64,000 bases of DNA from Phycisphaeraceae bacterium (GTDB taxonomy: Bacteria; Planctomycetota; Phycisphaerae; Phycisphaerales; Phycisphaeraceae), in assembly GCA_020851735.1 (NCBI GenBank), contig JADZCD010000011.1, positions 1 to 64,000 on the forward strand, written 5' to 3'. The position numbers and the translations under genes were made by a program. Under the pieces are notes generated by a model. It was not told the origin of the DNA. It ran no database searches and saw only the letters and a list, made by a program, of their open reading frames with translations. This document shows positions 1-7,253 of the stretch, piece after piece. Within the stretch, counting starts at the first letter, position 1, and each line of letters opens with the position of its first letter.

Positions 1-77
1 CTTGCCCTCTCCCTCTGAGAGGGAGAGGGAATAAGAGGTTCCGGGAGCGATTCCGAGGGCACTTCCGGGGGCGGGGG
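1..77. repeat. CCCTCTCCC palindrome plus CCGGGGG units inside mfd
   Basis: Positions 5-29 form a perfect palindrome (CCCTCTCCCTCT, one base, AGAGGGAGAGGG). Next to it, 38-77 holds degenerate TTCCGGGGGC units. The same two elements occur together again at 1457-1535 and at 21957-22040. Here they are read in frame as part of mfd. Confidence 0.8.
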
Positions 78-1602
78 CGTCTTGCCAGAGGAAGCCGCGG
101 TGGAGGTAGCCGATTTCTAGGCGAACATCGCCGGACGCGGCGATCTGCGATCGCCCGCTAAACGGGGGAACGTCGGATTCTGAAGATGAAGGCGACGGTG
201 CGTCTTGATCTTTGAGAAGTTCGGTAAGGCGATCGCGTTCGGCGTCGTTTTGGCAGAGGACGACGACGTCCAGGCCGGTGCGGGCGAGTTCCTTTAGTTC
301 GGCGACGGCTTTGGCGGCGTCGCGGTCGAAGGACATCAGTGAGCGCACGGGCAACCTGACCCCCGGAAGTACCCCCGCACCCGAAAGTGGTGCTGACCCT
401 GCAAGGGGCTTGGGCGCGGCGAGTCTGCCTGAGCTGTACTGCATGACTTGGACGTGGGGACGGCTGGTTAAGAGTTTCATCACGGCGGGCGGGCTGTAGA
501 TGCCGCGGGCGTTGGTCAGGCGTTCGTAGTAGCCGCGGGCCTGCTCGGAAAGCTCGAGGATTTCGTGCAAGACGACGACGGTGCGCGGCGGCAGGAGGGT
601 GATGAGGTTGGTGGTGCGGTCGTCCATCTGCAGCTGACGGGCGGAGGCGCCGATGAGTTTGGCGGCTTGGATCTTGCGGCCCGAGCCCATGGTTTCGGTG
701 TCGATGAGGGTGATGGACTCGATGTCGTCGCCGAAGTAGTCCAGGCGAATGGGGGTCGGCTCGCCGGAGCCGACGGATTCGAGCTTGTCCTTGGCGGGGG
801 CGTTTTTGCGATCGACGGTTTCGACCATCACACCGCAGGGGGCGAAGATGTCGATGATGCCGCCACGGACGGCGAAATCGCCGGGCTGCTCGATGGCGTC
901 GACGCGGCTGTAGCCGGCACGATCCAGCCAATCCAGCAGACGACCGGGCGGCATGGCCAGGCCGGCGCGAAGATTGAGGGCAAAATCGGCCAGGGCGTCG
1001 GGCTGGGGGACGCCTTGCATGAGGGCCTGAATGGGGGCGACAAGGACGCTTGCCTGCCCGGCCCCCGGAAGAAATCCATCGCCCGCGGGGGAAGTTGAGT
1101 CCGCCATGGGCACACAGCAGGCTTCGCCCCCCCGGAAGTGCTGTGTGGCACCCATATTTTTGGGGTTGGTCAGGGCTTCGACGACGGCGAGGCGTTCGGC
1201 CAGGAGTTCGAGGCTGACGCTGCTTTCGCCGGGGAGGACTTCCAGAGCGCCGAAGCGACGGGGGTTGAGTTTGAAGCCGGCGGCGTCGAAAAGCTCCAGG
1301 TCGCCCACGGCGTCGTCGGCGTCATCCAGGTGGGCGACGACGAGCAGAACCGGACAGCCAAGGCGGGCGGCGATGGCGCCGGCCAGGAGGTTGGGGCTGG
1401 AGCCGAAGCTGCCCTCGGCGGTGAGGGAGGGGACGATCGAAGAAACACCAGGGCCCACACCCTCACCCTTACCCTCTCCCTCTGAGAGGGAGAGGGAGTC
1501 GGCACGACCAGGGGCGATTCCGGGGGCAAGGGAGGCGCAGAGGTCGCGCACGGCGGGGCTGGCGATCAGTTGTCTAAGCCAATTGCGGTGCTCTGGGCCC
1601 AT
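1..1602 (-). CDS. mfd: Transcription-repair coupling factor Mfd, N-terminal part (runs off left edge)
   Basis: Minus-strand frame open from ATG 1602 to the window edge (534 codons, no stop). Mfd releases stalled RNA polymerase from lesions and recruits UvrA; only the UvrB-like N-terminal module lies here, while the polymerase-interaction and translocase domains would be further left. Diagnostic UvrB/Mfd segments are FAVRGGIIDIFAPCG near residue 245, followed by PIRLDYFGDDIESITLID. The frame is interrupted at several places by peptides encoded by dispersed DNA repeats: SLSLSEGEGK-type stretches at 1457-1500 and 1-35, an ACACAGCA/TGCTGTGT palindrome at 1109-1152, and CCCCCGGAAG units near 40-77, 357-395, 1056-1075, 1124-1142 and 1508-1535. 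None causes a stop. No strong ribosome site precedes 1602, and an in-frame stop lies shortly upstream. The family call is secure; whether the insertions are tolerated by the protein is not known. Confidence 0.9.
   Translation of the reverse strand, partial: MGPEHRNWLRQLIASPAVRDLCASLAPGIAPGRADSLSLSEGEGKGEGVGPGVSSIVPSLTAEGSFGSSPNLLAGAIAARLGCPVLLVVAHLDDADDAVGDLELFDAAGFKLNPRRFGALEVLPGESSVSLELLAERLAVVEALTNPKNMGATQHFRGGEACCVPMADSTSPAGDGFLPGAGQASVLVAPIQALMQGVPQPDALADFALNLRAGLAMPPGRLLDWLDRAGYSRVDAIEQPGDFAVRGGIIDIFAPCGVMVETVDRKNAPAKDKLESVGSGEPTPIRLDYFGDDIESITLIDTETMGSGRKIQAAKLIGASARQLQMDDRTTNLITLLPPRTVVVLHEILELSEQARGYYERLTNARGIYSPPAVMKLLTSRPHVQVMQYSSGRLAAPKPLAGSAPLSGAGVLPGVRLPVRSLMSFDRDAAKAVAELKELARTGLDVVVLCQNDAERDRLTELLKDQDAPSPSSSESDVPPFSGRSQIAASGDVRLEIGYLHRGFLWQDAPAPGSALGIAPGTSYSLSLSEGEGK
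357..395. repeat. CCCCCGGAAGT minisatellite units inside mfd
   Basis: Two to three degenerate copies of the 11-12 base unit CCCCCGGAAGT, spaced about 12 bases apart, encode a Pro/Gly/Ser-rich stretch of mfd. Single units recur in the same gene at 1056-1075 and 1124-1142. Confidence 0.7.
1109..1152. repeat. ACACAGCA...TGCTGTGT palindrome inside mfd
   Basis: The arms CACACAGCA and TGCTGTGTGGCACCC match intergenic copies at 15702-15738 and 57053-57090. In this copy the centre differs and carries a CCCCCGGAAG unit. It is translated in frame within mfd. Confidence 0.7.
1457..1535. repeat. CCCTCTCCC palindrome plus CCGGGGG unit inside mfd
   Basis: A perfect palindrome at 1472-1496 is identical in its core to the one at 5-29. 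It is preceded by CCCTCACCCTTA and followed at 1508-1535 by a GATTCCGGGGGC unit. It falls near residues 23-49 of mfd and keeps the frame open. Confidence 0.8.
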
Positions 1603-1741
1603 GTTTGCCAACCTGCGCGCAGCAGTGAGCCGCGCGGAATGAATTTCCCGCGGTCAGCCCGGAAGTTGCGATTGCCCCCCACTGCTTACCGCCCACCCAT
1701 GATACGACTATCGAAAAACGATCGGCTAAACCAGTCCTGGT

Positions 1742-2305
1742 TTATGAGCTAAGGGGCGATTTGCCGGAGTTGCGCAGGACCACGGGCACGATATAGGCGT
1801 CCAGGGCGGGCGGGGGGGCCTGGGGGGCAAACTGTTCGGGGATTTCCGGCAGAACGCGGATCATGGCGATTTCGTCGCAGGCCTGGTTTTTGGGGCAGCG
1901 CATGCACTCGCTCCAGACCTTTAGGGGCAATTGCTGGCGGTCCACGACGCTAAAGCCCAGGGACTCGAAAAAGGGCTTTTCATACGTCAGGGCCATGAGC
2001 TTGCGAATGCCCAGGAGGCGGGCTTCTTCGACGCAGGATTCGACGAGTTGGCGGCCCAGGCCCTGGCGGCGGAATTCGGGGGCGACGGCCAGGGAGTAGA
2101 CCTCGGCCAGGTTGGCCCAGACGACGGACAGGCCACAGACGCCCTGGATTTTGGCGGGGTCGTCGGGGGCGACGGAGACGAAAAAATCACGGACGTGTTC
2201 GTAGAGAAACGCCATCGACCGGTGGAGCATCAGGCCATACTCCGCGCAGTCGTTGATGATCTTGGCGAAGGCGGGCACATCACTGACTACAGCCCGACGA
2301 ATCAT
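1742..2305 (-). CDS. GNAT N-acetyltransferase, N-acetylglutamate-synthase-like
   Basis: 187-residue GNAT-fold acyltransferase using acetyl-CoA. The acetyl-CoA loop is visible as VAPEFRRQGLGRQLVESC around residues 76-93, with the beta-strand LAEVYSLAV just before it. The segment KVWSECMRCPKNQACDEIAM (residues 129-148) resembles the Cys-rich tail of the short ArgA-type N-acetylglutamate synthases, so a first step of arginine synthesis is plausible, but substrate cannot be proven from sequence. The last 30 residues are Pro-rich and variable. Start ATG 2305 has a GGGAG-like site upstream. It follows mfd on the same strand with about 140 bases between, but mfd lies downstream, so co-transcription is possible. 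Confidence 0.8.
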   Translation of the reverse strand: MIRRAVVSDVPAFAKIINDCAEYGLMLHRSMAFLYEHVRDFFVSVAPDDPAKIQGVCGLSVVWANLAEVYSLAVAPEFRRQGLGRQLVESCVEEARLLGIRKLMALTYEKPFFESLGFSVVDRQQLPLKVWSECMRCPKNQACDEIAMIRVLPEIPEQFAPQAPPPALDAYIVPVVLRNSGKSPLSS

Positions 2306-2449
2306 GGTGAAGGACTCCCAAGGGGGGTTTGGGGCGTTGGCCCTGCTTCTATTATGACAATCCTAGGGCAAGGTGCGCCATGGCGAAGAACGGGAGGCGG
2401 CCGACTCCTGGGTTGACGGGAGCGTAGGCGGGGGCGGACAATCGGGGGC

Positions 2450-3628
2450 ATGGCAGAATCTCAAGCTCATCTCTGGCAGCGGCGTTGGTTTACGGATCTG
2501 TTGGTGTTGGTGGTGCTGGCGGTATTGATCGCCATGGCGGTGGCGGCGTCGGCGGTGCTGTTGCCGGTGGTGATCGGATTGGGTTTGGCGTATGTGTTTA
2601 ATCCGCTGTTGGTGTGGCTGGAGCGGAAGTTGCGGCTGCCGCGGGTGCTGGGGGCGTTGTTGATATTGTTTCTGGTGGTGGTGGTCGGGTTGGGCGTGTT
2701 TCTATTTGTGCTGCCGCACGTGGTCAGTCAGGCGTTGTTGCTGTTGGACAATTTGCAGCGGTATTGCGCCTGGCTGGCGAACGAATGGGGGCTGGACTGG
2801 AGCCAGTTGCGGGGGTGGGCGCGGCAGGCGGCGACGGATCTGATGGGGGCGGTGAGCGCGGGGGCCGGGGAGCCGGCGGCTACGACGCAGGCGGCGACCA
2901 CAGTGCCGGCGACGATGCCGACGGGTTGGACGGGGCAGGTGTCGTGGGCGGCGGTGCTGAAAGTGATCGCCGGCGGCGCGGGAATCACGCTGGGGCTGAT
3001 CGGGGGGACGTTGGCGCTGGTCAGTTATCTGGTGTTGGCGCTGGTGGTGATTGTGTATTCGTTCGCGGCGTTTGCCTGGCGGATGGCGCGGATCGGGCCT
3101 TGGATCGCGGGATTTATTCCCGAAAGCAAGCGACGGCGAGGCATGGAAGTGCTGGGGATGATGGACAGGGCGGTGTCGGCGTTTGTGCGGGGGCGGTTGC
3201 TGCAGGCGTTGGTGATGGGGGTGGTGCTGAGCTTAGGGTGGATGCCGTGGGTGCCGTACTGGCTGCTGCTGGGGCTATTCGCGGGGATGCTGAATCTGGT
3301 GCCTTACGCGGCGGCGGTGGGGTGTCTGCTGGCGGTGGGGCTGACGGTGCTGGACACGCTGGCGGGGGGGACGGGGGCGTTTTCGTGGTGGCTGGTGGCG
3401 GGGCCGGTGCTGGTGTATCTGGGGGCGCAATTGCTGGACGGGTGGGTGATTGAGCCGGTGGTGCAGGGCAAGGCGACGGGGCTGGACTCGCTGACGGTGA
3501 TGGTGGCGGTGCTGGTGGGCGGAACGCTGGGAGGATTGCTGGGGCTGCTGATTGCGATACCGACGGCCAGCTGCTTGAAGATACTGGCTAAAGAAGTGGT
3601 TTTGCCGTGGCTATACGCGGAAGAGTAA
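2450..3628 (+). CDS. AI-2E family (PerM-like) membrane permease
   Basis: 392-residue integral membrane protein. Hydrophobic segments cluster at residues 16-55 and 63-90, then a soluble stretch (about 95-165, with a Thr/Ala-rich run) and further segments from about 170 to 370. The arrangement and the GMLNLVPYAAAVG segment near residue 278 are typical of the AI-2E/PerM family, whose members export small molecules or work in Na+/Li+-H+ exchange; the substrate here is unknown. It is a single gene, divergent from the GNAT gene and followed by a hairpin terminator at 3671-3702. Codon use is extreme in G/C third positions. Confidence 0.85.
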   Translation: MAESQAHLWQRRWFTDLLVLVVLAVLIAMAVAASAVLLPVVIGLGLAYVFNPLLVWLERKLRLPRVLGALLILFLVVVVGLGVFLFVLPHVVSQALLLLDNLQRYCAWLANEWGLDWSQLRGWARQAATDLMGAVSAGAGEPAATTQAATTVPATMPTGWTGQVSWAAVLKVIAGGAGITLGLIGGTLALVSYLVLALVVIVYSFAAFAWRMARIGPWIAGFIPESKRRRGMEVLGMMDRAVSAFVRGRLLQALVMGVVLSLGWMPWVPYWLLLGLFAGMLNLVPYAAAVGCLLAVGLTVLDTLAGGTGAFSWWLVAGPVLVYLGAQLLDGWVIEPVVQGKATGLDSLTVMVAVLVGGTLGGLLGLLIAIPTASCLKILAKEVVLPWLYAEE

Positions 3629-3670
3629 TACGGATCGCGGTGATCGCGCGGGCGCAAGGCTGCATACGCA

Positions 3671-3702
3671 CCCGGCCGGCGGAGCGGCTGGGCTTTTATT
3701 TT
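3671..3702 (+). terminator. Intrinsic terminator after the AI-2E permease
   Basis: Stem CCCGGCCG (3671-3678) pairs with CGGCTGGG (3685-3692) around a six-base loop, with one G-U pair, followed by CTTTTATTTT. It lies between two convergent genes. Confidence 0.6.
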
Positions 3703-3708
3703 CATACC

Positions 3709-3746
3709 TGCGGCATTTCCACGGGGCTGCGGTATTTCCACAGGGC
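3709..3746. repeat. Tandem duplication of a 19-base unit
   Basis: CTGCGGCATTTCCACGGGG is followed directly by CTGCGGTATTTCCACAGGG, two copies differing at two positions, in the gap between convergent genes. No function is evident. Confidence 0.7.
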
Positions 3747-3768
3747 GTATGAATTCGCCGGGCCGGGG

Positions 3769-4815
3769 TTATCCTAAGGCAAGGACGCGGGTGGAGGCGC
3801 GGCGCGGCAAGCGTCGCCGGATGGCCGCGCCCAGGCGCGTTAAGTGATCGGCCGGCTCCTGGGCCAGAAGGTCGTCACGGTCGGCGATTCGATCACGGCA
3901 CAGGGTCAGGCAGGCGATTTCGGCGGGGCACTGGATGCGGAGGGGGAACCAACTGCCGATGCCGGCGGTGACGTAGAGGTAGCGATCGCCCCAGCGATAG
4001 AGCCCGCGGGGATAGCGGCAGGCTAAGCCGCCTAAGCTGATCGAGCCCTTGCGGCCACGATTGGAAGTCAGCACCAGTTGTCCGCCGTGGGTGTGTCCGG
4101 AGAGGGTCAAGTCCACGCGCTGGCGATAGGCGGATTCAAAGGCGTGGGGGTGATGCGCGAGGAGAATGCGCGGGGGAGCGGATTTTTCGCGGCGTTGCGG
4201 TCGGGATGGCGAGGAGGGGTAGGGGCGGAAGACGTCGGCGACGGAGCGTTTGGTTTGGGTGGAGCAAGCGGAATAGTCGATGCCGGCGATGACCAGGGGC
4301 TGCCCGCGATGGTGGAGCAGGCGGGATTCATTGACCAGAAGAGACAGGCCGGCCTGGCGGAACTGGGCGATGAGGCGCGGGCCGTCGACGAGGTAATCGT
4401 GATTGCCGGTGACCATCCAGACGCCCAAGGGGGCGGACAGTTTGCTCAGGTGGGCGATGACTTCGGGCAGGACGTGGAGTTTTAGGTCCACGAAGTCGCC
4501 GGTGAGGGCGATCAGGTCGCAGCCGAGATCGTTGGTGGCCTGGACGATGTCGGGCAGGCGATCGGGCTCGAGCAGATCGCCGACGTGGAGATCGCTGAGG
4601 TGGGCGATGCGCAGGCCGTGGAGTTCAGCGGGCAACTGGGGAAGAGCGATGGAGCGTTGAACGAGATTGATCCGGCTCATGGAGCGGGAGGTGGTGACGC
4701 GGCCACGGGAGAGGCGCACGGGCATGCGGGTGAAGGCGGCATGGCGCAGGCGGGCGCGGAAGCGCCGGCGGCGGTGGGCCTGAATCTGTCGTGGCGATAG
4801 CGTGGCAGGTGTCAC
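3769..4815 (-). CDS. Calcineurin-like metallophosphoesterase (YkuE type)
   Basis: Two-metal phosphoesterase. With the GTG start at 4815 the protein has 348 residues. Motifs in order: LSDLHVGD (Asp75, His77), LTGDFVD (about 105-110), GNHD (137-140), then AHHPHAFE and SGHTHGGQ in the C-terminal half, followed by RYLYVTAGIGSWFPLR. This matches the YkuE branch, several of which are membrane-associated or exported; no signal peptide is seen here, only a very basic N-terminus. The frame stays open to 5103, but that extension crosses a dispersed palindrome (4926-4945) and has odd composition, so I reject it. ATG 4725 and ATG 4680 are alternative starts. Function class is secure, start uncertain. Confidence 0.8.
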   Translation of the reverse strand: MTPATLSPRQIQAHRRRRFRARLRHAAFTRMPVRLSRGRVTTSRSMSRINLVQRSIALPQLPAELHGLRIAHLSDLHVGDLLEPDRLPDIVQATNDLGCDLIALTGDFVDLKLHVLPEVIAHLSKLSAPLGVWMVTGNHDYLVDGPRLIAQFRQAGLSLLVNESRLLHHRGQPLVIAGIDYSACSTQTKRSVADVFRPYPSSPSRPQRREKSAPPRILLAHHPHAFESAYRQRVDLTLSGHTHGGQLVLTSNRGRKGSISLGGLACRYPRGLYRWGDRYLYVTAGIGSWFPLRIQCPAEIACLTLCRDRIADRDDLLAQEPADHLTRLGAAIRRRLPRRASTRVLALG

Positions 4816-5358
4816 TAATGGTTTCTCTACGAGCGGCGAGTTAGCGATGTTCAAAACCAAGCGGTGCGGGGGGCGGGCGTCACGACTTGTGACGGCGGGG
4901 TTGAAGGGCGAGGGGCGATGAAGTACCCCCCGGCGGAGCCGGGGGCTGAATGGCGGGGGCAGTTGCGGGGAAGCTTGCTCCCGAAGGGAATATTGTAGGG
5001 CATGGCTTGAAGAAGAGAATCGGGTGGTGGGGATGGCGGGGAAAAATAAAACATGGTTTATGATCGGCGGCGGCGAGGGATGGAAAAGGGCGCAGATTGC
5101 CAACTGATGCCTAACAAGGGAGTAAGAGCTTGCGTTAAGCTAGGCAATCTATACGGCGATATACCATAAGTATTTTGGATTAATGGTTTTACACGAATGT
5201 ATGCGAGGCTAAATTTTCGCAGTGAACGTTGTTTTCGGTTGTCTGGCAGGCGGGGAAGTGCTATCTTTACGTACTCCCATAAACAATAAGGTTGGGTGTT
5301 GTGGCGTAACCAGAAGTTGCGCTGTTGTGTTTAATAAGAACCCTGGAGGGAACTAGAG
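4816..5358. other. 543-base divergent intergenic region with a palindromic repeat
   Basis: It separates the phosphoesterase from the 3D-domain gene. 4926-4945 holds the palindrome CCCCCCGGCggaGCCGGGGG, which recurs at 12150-12168. The right half (about 5100-5340) is much richer in A+T than the coding DNA and probably carries the promoter and leader of the 3D gene. GGAGG at 5345-5349 is a good ribosome site. I see no gene or recognised riboswitch in it. Confidence 0.6.
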
Positions 5359-6060
5359 ATTTACGCAAGACACTTACATCGATCGTCGGCGGTCGCTAAC
5401 GTTGCCACCCCGGTCAAGAAGGGCGGCAAGTGGCTGGGACTGATGTCGGTGGTGATGCTGGCTCTGGCGGTGACGTCGGTGGCGGGGATTCTGCATGCGG
5501 CGACGGGATGGACCGGATCCAGCGCCCCAAAGGCTGTGGAGCTGATGGCGTTTGAAAATCTGCCGGTGAAGGATCAGGCGCCTTTGGAGCTTGGGCCGGT
5601 GACGGTGGAAGCGGCGGCGGAGCCGCAAGCGCCCGCGCCGGTGGCGCAGGTGGCGAAGGCCAAGGCCCAGCCTCCTCGGAGTGCGGCGGCCCAGAGCCAC
5701 AAGAAGGCGCAGCTTTATTTTGATGGTCGGCCGATCCGTGCCAAGGGCACGGTGAAGCTGTTGGTGACCGGTTACAGTCCGGACGCGCGGTCGTGCGGGA
5801 AGTTTGCGGACGGGATCACGGCGTCGGGCAAGAGTGTTTACACCAACGCGATGAAGATGGTGGCGGCGGACACGCGTCTGCTTCCGTTCGGGTCGATCGT
5901 GTCGGTGCCCGGTTATAACAACGGCCGGCCTGTGCCGGTGCTGGACCGGGGGGGGAAGATCAAGGGCAAGCGGCTGGATTTGCTGTATCCGACGCACGAA
6001 CGAGCCATGAAATGGGGCAAGAAGTGGGTGGAAGTGACGGTGTGGGAATACGCGGATTAG
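5359..6060 (+). CDS. 3D-domain (Asp-Asp-Asp) cell-wall protein, putative lytic transglycosylase-like
   Basis: Exported or membrane-anchored protein with a C-terminal 3D domain of the MltA/YabE type that acts on peptidoglycan. TGYSPDARSCG and ADTRLLPFGSIVSVPGY, then VPVLDRGGKIKGKRLDL, show the fold and its conserved Asp residues. An N-terminal hydrophobic helix is followed by an Ala/Pro-rich linker. The nearest ATG is 5443, but that start would lack the basic residues of a signal sequence. The frame is open upstream to a stop at 5335 with no ATG, GTG or TTG. An ATT at 5359 sits nine bases after GGAGG and gives a Lys-Lys-containing N-terminus before the helix. I therefore propose ATT 5359 as the start (233 residues), with ATG 5443 (205 residues) as the conservative alternative. 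Confidence 0.7.
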   Translation: MYARHLHRSSAVANVATPVKKGGKWLGLMSVVMLALAVTSVAGILHAATGWTGSSAPKAVELMAFENLPVKDQAPLELGPVTVEAAAEPQAPAPVAQVAKAKAQPPRSAAAQSHKKAQLYFDGRPIRAKGTVKLLVTGYSPDARSCGKFADGITASGKSVYTNAMKMVAADTRLLPFGSIVSVPGYNNGRPVPVLDRGGKIKGKRLDLLYPTHERAMKWGKKWVEVTVWEYAD

Positions 6061-6111
6061 TGGTGGCAGCGGAAACGAGAACGAAACACTAACGGTGAAG
6101 TCGAATTTCAG

Positions 6112-6147
6112 CCCGCGGTCTATTAAGGATCGCGGGTTGTTTTTTTG
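6112..6147 (+). terminator. Intrinsic terminator after the 3D-domain gene
   Basis: CCCGCG (6112-6117) pairs with CGCGGG (6131-6136), followed by TTGTTTTTTT. A second hairpin with CCCACCCGC/GCGGGTGGG and CTTTT lies at 6219-6245, and a third, CCGGCCC/GGGGCCGG, at about 6290-6312 close to the end of the convergent tetR gene. Confidence 0.8.
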
Positions 6148-6353
6148 CGCGCGGGGCGAAGCCCTGCGGAGGAACGGCGGGCGTGCTGAACAAAGCGTGT
6201 GCTTTTTGGCGGCTGATTCCCACCCGCGGGTGCGGGTGGGCTTTTGTCTGCCATAGGGCTGCGATCCGTATGGCGGGGCGGAAGATGATCCGGCCCTGAA
6301 GGGGCCGGCTTGATGGAGGTATGAGGAATTGAGAAGGAGAGTCGGGCGAGCGA

Positions 6354-7022
6354 TCAATCCGGGGAGACGTGGGCAAGGATGTCGTCCAGGAGGTCGTCGG
6401 TCTTGGCGCTAAGCACGGTGATGCGATTGGAGATGGCCAGGGAGGCTAAGCCATGGAGGGCGATCCAGAAGCGCCCGGCGTCGCGGGCGGCCTGGTGTTT
6501 AAGCTGCGGGCCGGTCAGGCCACGGGAGGAAAGGCGAGCGGTGACTTTGTCGATCAGGCCTTGAAACCCGCCGACGAAGAGCTGGTGTTCGGCGGGGCTG
6601 AAGGTGGAGGGGGAATCGAACATGAGGCGATAGAGGTTGGGATTTTTCAGGGCGAACTGGAGGTAGGCATGGGCCCCGCCGTGCCAGGGCTGGGGGGTGT
6701 CGAGGGTGGAGGCTTGATTGCAGCCATCGTAGAGCATTTGGAATCCGCGTTCGATCATGGCGTGGCGGAGGTCGTTCTGGCTGTCGAAGTAGGTGTAGAG
6801 GGTCATGGCGCCCACGCCCAGGCGCTGGGCGACGCGACGGATGGTGACGGTCTGCAGGCCGTGGCGGTGGAGGACTTCGAGGGCGGCGGTGACGATCAGA
6901 TTTTTGCGCTGGAGGTGGTCGGCCTTAGCCCAGGGCCGACTGAGGGCTATACTGATTCGTACCCGCGGGGAACGGGATGGGCGCGAACGGGCGGGGGAAG
7001 ATTGACGCGGCGAAGTGGTCAT
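6354..7022 (-). CDS. TetR/AcrR family transcriptional regulator
   Basis: 222-residue repressor. After a basic, Ser/Pro/Arg-rich N-terminal arm of about 35 residues comes the TetR DNA-binding domain: RKNLIVTAALEVLHRHG, then VTIRRVAQRLGVGAMTLYTYF (split across about residues 39-79) with the helix-turn-helix. The C-terminal part looks like the WHG-type ligand-binding domain (YLQFALKNPNLYRLMFDSP). It is divergent from an RND efflux pair and two palindromes overlap its start (7023-7056), so it most likely represses itself and the pump in response to a pump substrate. The start at ATG 7022 is the first in-frame ATG with sensible composition. A much longer open frame to 8573 exists but is antisense to the efflux gene. 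Confidence 0.85.
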   Translation of the reverse strand: MTTSPRQSSPARSRPSRSPRVRISIALSRPWAKADHLQRKNLIVTAALEVLHRHGLQTVTIRRVAQRLGVGAMTLYTYFDSQNDLRHAMIERGFQMLYDGCNQASTLDTPQPWHGGAHAYLQFALKNPNLYRLMFDSPSTFSPAEHQLFVGGFQGLIDKVTARLSSRGLTGPQLKHQAARDAGRFWIALHGLASLAISNRITVLSAKTDDLLDDILAHVSPD

Positions 7023-7058
7023 CGTACGCTGTACGCAGCATACCGTACAATGTACGAT
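7021..7058. promoter_or_regulatory. Putative TetR operator: two phased CGTAC-N3-GTACG palindromes
   Basis: CGTACgctGTACG (7023-7035) and CGTACaatGTACG (7044-7056) are perfect inverted repeats whose centres are 21 bases apart, two DNA turns. ATCGTAC at 7021-7027 and GTACGAT at 7052-7058 form an outer repeat. They overlap the tetR start codon (7020-7022) and lie upstream of the efflux genes. The binding protein is inferred from position. Confidence 0.65.
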
Positions 7059-7079
7059 ACGGCAAGAAGAAAACGACAC

Positions 7080-7192
7080 CCCCCCCGGAATGGACCCCGG
7101 AAGGTATCCCGGAATGGACCCCGGAAGTGTCCGGGATGAACCCTGGAAGTACTCCGGAAGAAGACCCCGGTAAAATCCCTGAAAATGTTTGC
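7080..7192. repeat. CCCCGGAAGT minisatellite array, about nine units
   Basis: Roughly nine tandem, degenerate units of 10-13 bases with the core CCCCGGAA, each ending in a short A/T/G-rich tail. This is the longest array of the unit that recurs in mfd and at 12232, 14714, 22005, 25258 and 39276. It lies between the operator and the efflux adaptor gene. Confidence 0.8.
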
Positions 7193-7253
7193 GGACGCGC
7201 GAGGAAAAAACCCCGGGGGAAATCCCGGTTAACGGAAAAAGGAAGTGTGGGCC

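Noticed and set aside
565-1485. Plus-strand frames over the left edge
   Set aside because: They are opposite mfd, whose conserved motifs are clear; the frames have low-complexity Gly/Ala/Val/Asp composition.
4816-5103. N-terminal extension of the phosphoesterase to ATG 5103
   Set aside because: It would translate a dispersed palindrome and a Pro/Ser-rich stretch with no similarity to the family.
7080-7192. CRISPR array
   Set aside because: Units are 10-13 bases, degenerate and without spacers of uniform length; no cas genes are present.
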